This document shows positions 4,270 to 5,245 of a stretch of 5,245 bases of DNA, piece after piece. Numbering within the stretch: position 1 is the stretch's first letter; the number at the start of each line of letters is the position of its first letter. The notes below the pieces were generated by a model. That model was given only the letters and a program-made list of their open reading frames with translations. It was not told the origin of the DNA and did not search any database. A program made the position numbers and the translations under genes. The stretch spans positions 1 through 5,245 of the forward strand of contig DITH01000146.1 of the NCBI GenBank assembly GCA_002422745.1, given 5' to 3'. Source of the DNA: Alphaproteobacteria bacterium UBA6189. Its GTDB lineage: Bacteria > Pseudomonadota > Alphaproteobacteria > Rickettsiales > UBA3002.

Positions 4270-5245
4270 ATGCTGTCGAAAAACCTCGAAACCACCTTGC
4301 ACAACGCGCTCGAAATCGCGAAGAAGCAACGCCACGAATACGCCACGCTCGAGCATTTGCTGCTGGCGCTGACGGAGGATGCCGACGCCTCCCCCGTGCT
4401 GCGCGGCGTTGGTGTCGAGCTGAACGAGCTTAAACGCACCCTGATCGAGTTCATGGCCGAGGAACTCTCGAGCCTGGTGGTCGAAGCAATCGACGAAGCG
4501 CGCCCCACCGCCGGGTTCCAGCGCGTCATCCACCGCGCCGCCATCCATGTGCAAAGCGCCGGTAAAAACGAAGTGAACGGCGCCAATGTGCTGGTCGCTC
4601 TGTTTTCCGAACGCGAGTCGCACGCCGTATTCTTCCTGCAGGAGCAGGATGTCAGTCGCCTCGATGTAGTGAATTATATCTCGCACGGCATCGTCAAGTT
4701 CGGCGATCTCAGCCTGCGCCAGCTGGGTAGCGGCGTATCGGCCCCGCGCGAACATAACGAAGAAGCGCTGGGCGACGGCTCCATCCGCTATTCCGCAAGC
4801 AAAGCGGAAGCTGAGGAGAAAGAATCGAAAGACCCGCTCTCGCTTTACTGCGTGAACCTCAACAAGAAAGCACAAAACGGCAAGACCGACATTCTCGTCG
4901 GCCGCGAAAAAGAGATCGAGCGCACCGTGCAAATCCTTTGCCGCCGTACCAAGAATAACCCGTTATTCGTGGGTGAGGCCGGTGTCGGCAAAACCGCCAT
5001 CGCCGAAGGTCTGGCGTGGCGCATTACCAAAGGTGAGGTACCCGACGTCCTGGAATCAGCGCAAGTGTTTGCGCTCGACATGGGTGCCTTGCTGGCCGGT
5101 ACCAAGTACCGGGGCGATTTCGAACAACGGCTCAAAGCGGTGCTCAAGGCATTGAAAGACAACCGGAATGCGGTTCTGTTCATCGATGAAATCCATACGC
5201 TCATCGGGGCGGGGTCCGCGTCGGGCGGCACGCTCGATGCCTCCA
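4270..5245 (+). CDS. clpA: ClpA, AAA+ unfoldase subunit of the ClpAP protease (3' end cut off)
   Basis: The first 325 residues of ClpA, a Hsp100 AAA+ ATPase that unfolds substrates, including those brought by ClpS, and threads them into the ClpP peptidase chamber. Residues 1 to about 145 are the double Clp N domain that docks ClpS (start MLSKNLETTLHNALEIAKK; ATLEHLLLALTED near 25-37). A charged linker rich in Glu and Lys follows (about 155-200). The first AAA+ module begins with ILVGREKEIERTVQILCRR and has Walker A GEAGVGKT (235-242), the pore-loop motif with Y280 in GTKYRGDFE, and Walker B VLFIDE (302-307). The frame is open to the right edge; with a usual length near 760-780 residues, more than half is missing. 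The ATG at 4270 has AAAAGG at 4258-4263, 6 nt upstream, and lies 16 nt after the clpS stop codon, indicating one operon. Confidence 0.97.
   Translation, partial: MLSKNLETTLHNALEIAKKQRHEYATLEHLLLALTEDADASPVLRGVGVELNELKRTLIEFMAEELSSLVVEAIDEARPTAGFQRVIHRAAIHVQSAGKNEVNGANVLVALFSERESHAVFFLQEQDVSRLDVVNYISHGIVKFGDLSLRQLGSGVSAPREHNEEALGDGSIRYSASKAEAEEKESKDPLSLYCVNLNKKAQNGKTDILVGREKEIERTVQILCRRTKNNPLFVGEAGVGKTAIAEGLAWRITKGEVPDVLESAQVFALDMGALLAGTKYRGDFEQRLKAVLKALKDNRNAVLFIDEIHTLIGAGSASGGTLDAS

Noticed and set aside
4210..4932. 240-codon minus-strand frame, and another of 231 codons at 3891-4586
   Set aside because: They are antisense to clpS and clpA, whose plus-strand translations match known families closely; long antisense frames are common in GC-rich genes.

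Overview
The window looks like a piece of an alphaproteobacterial chromosome. Three things point there: the 23S rRNA 5' region, with a large insert in helix 9 (a place where alphaproteobacterial 23S genes are known to carry intervening sequences); a clpS-clpA pair whose ClpS has the long N-terminal extension seen in that class; and two prepilin-like proteins of a type I associate with Rickettsiales-like and environmental alphaproteobacteria. The family-level placement is from memory and no lower rank is claimed.

Left part (1-1082, minus strand): the 5' portion of a 23S rRNA gene runs off the left edge, with its mature 5' end near 550. Helix 9 is about 245 nt instead of the 18 nt of E. coli. 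Upstream lies a leader of roughly 475 nt without a recognisable tRNA or 16S gene, and then a strong rRNA-type promoter (AT-rich UP element, TTGACA, 17-bp spacer, TTATAA, GC-rich discriminator). The 23S gene therefore seems to be transcribed on its own, unlinked from 16S.

Middle part (1229-3360, plus strand): a small glycine-zipper lipoprotein and a DUF1328 two-helix membrane protein form a short envelope or stress-type unit closed by a very good intrinsic terminator (1759-1796). Two tandem prepilin-like genes follow. They are one base apart, very similar in their first 90 mature residues and divergent after that, so they look like a duplication. No pilus assembly or prepilin peptidase gene is present in the window.

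Right part (3357-5245): a small unrecognised minus-strand gene converges on the second pilin gene, their stop codons overlapping. It is divergent from clpS-clpA, the adaptor and unfoldase of the ClpAP protease, which are 16 nt apart and probably co-transcribed. clpA is cut by the right edge shortly after its first Walker B motif.

I found no CRISPR array, insertion sequence, phage gene, tRNA or obvious new defence system. The most notable points are the unlinked 23S gene with its own promoter, the large helix 9 insert, and the duplicated pilin pair.
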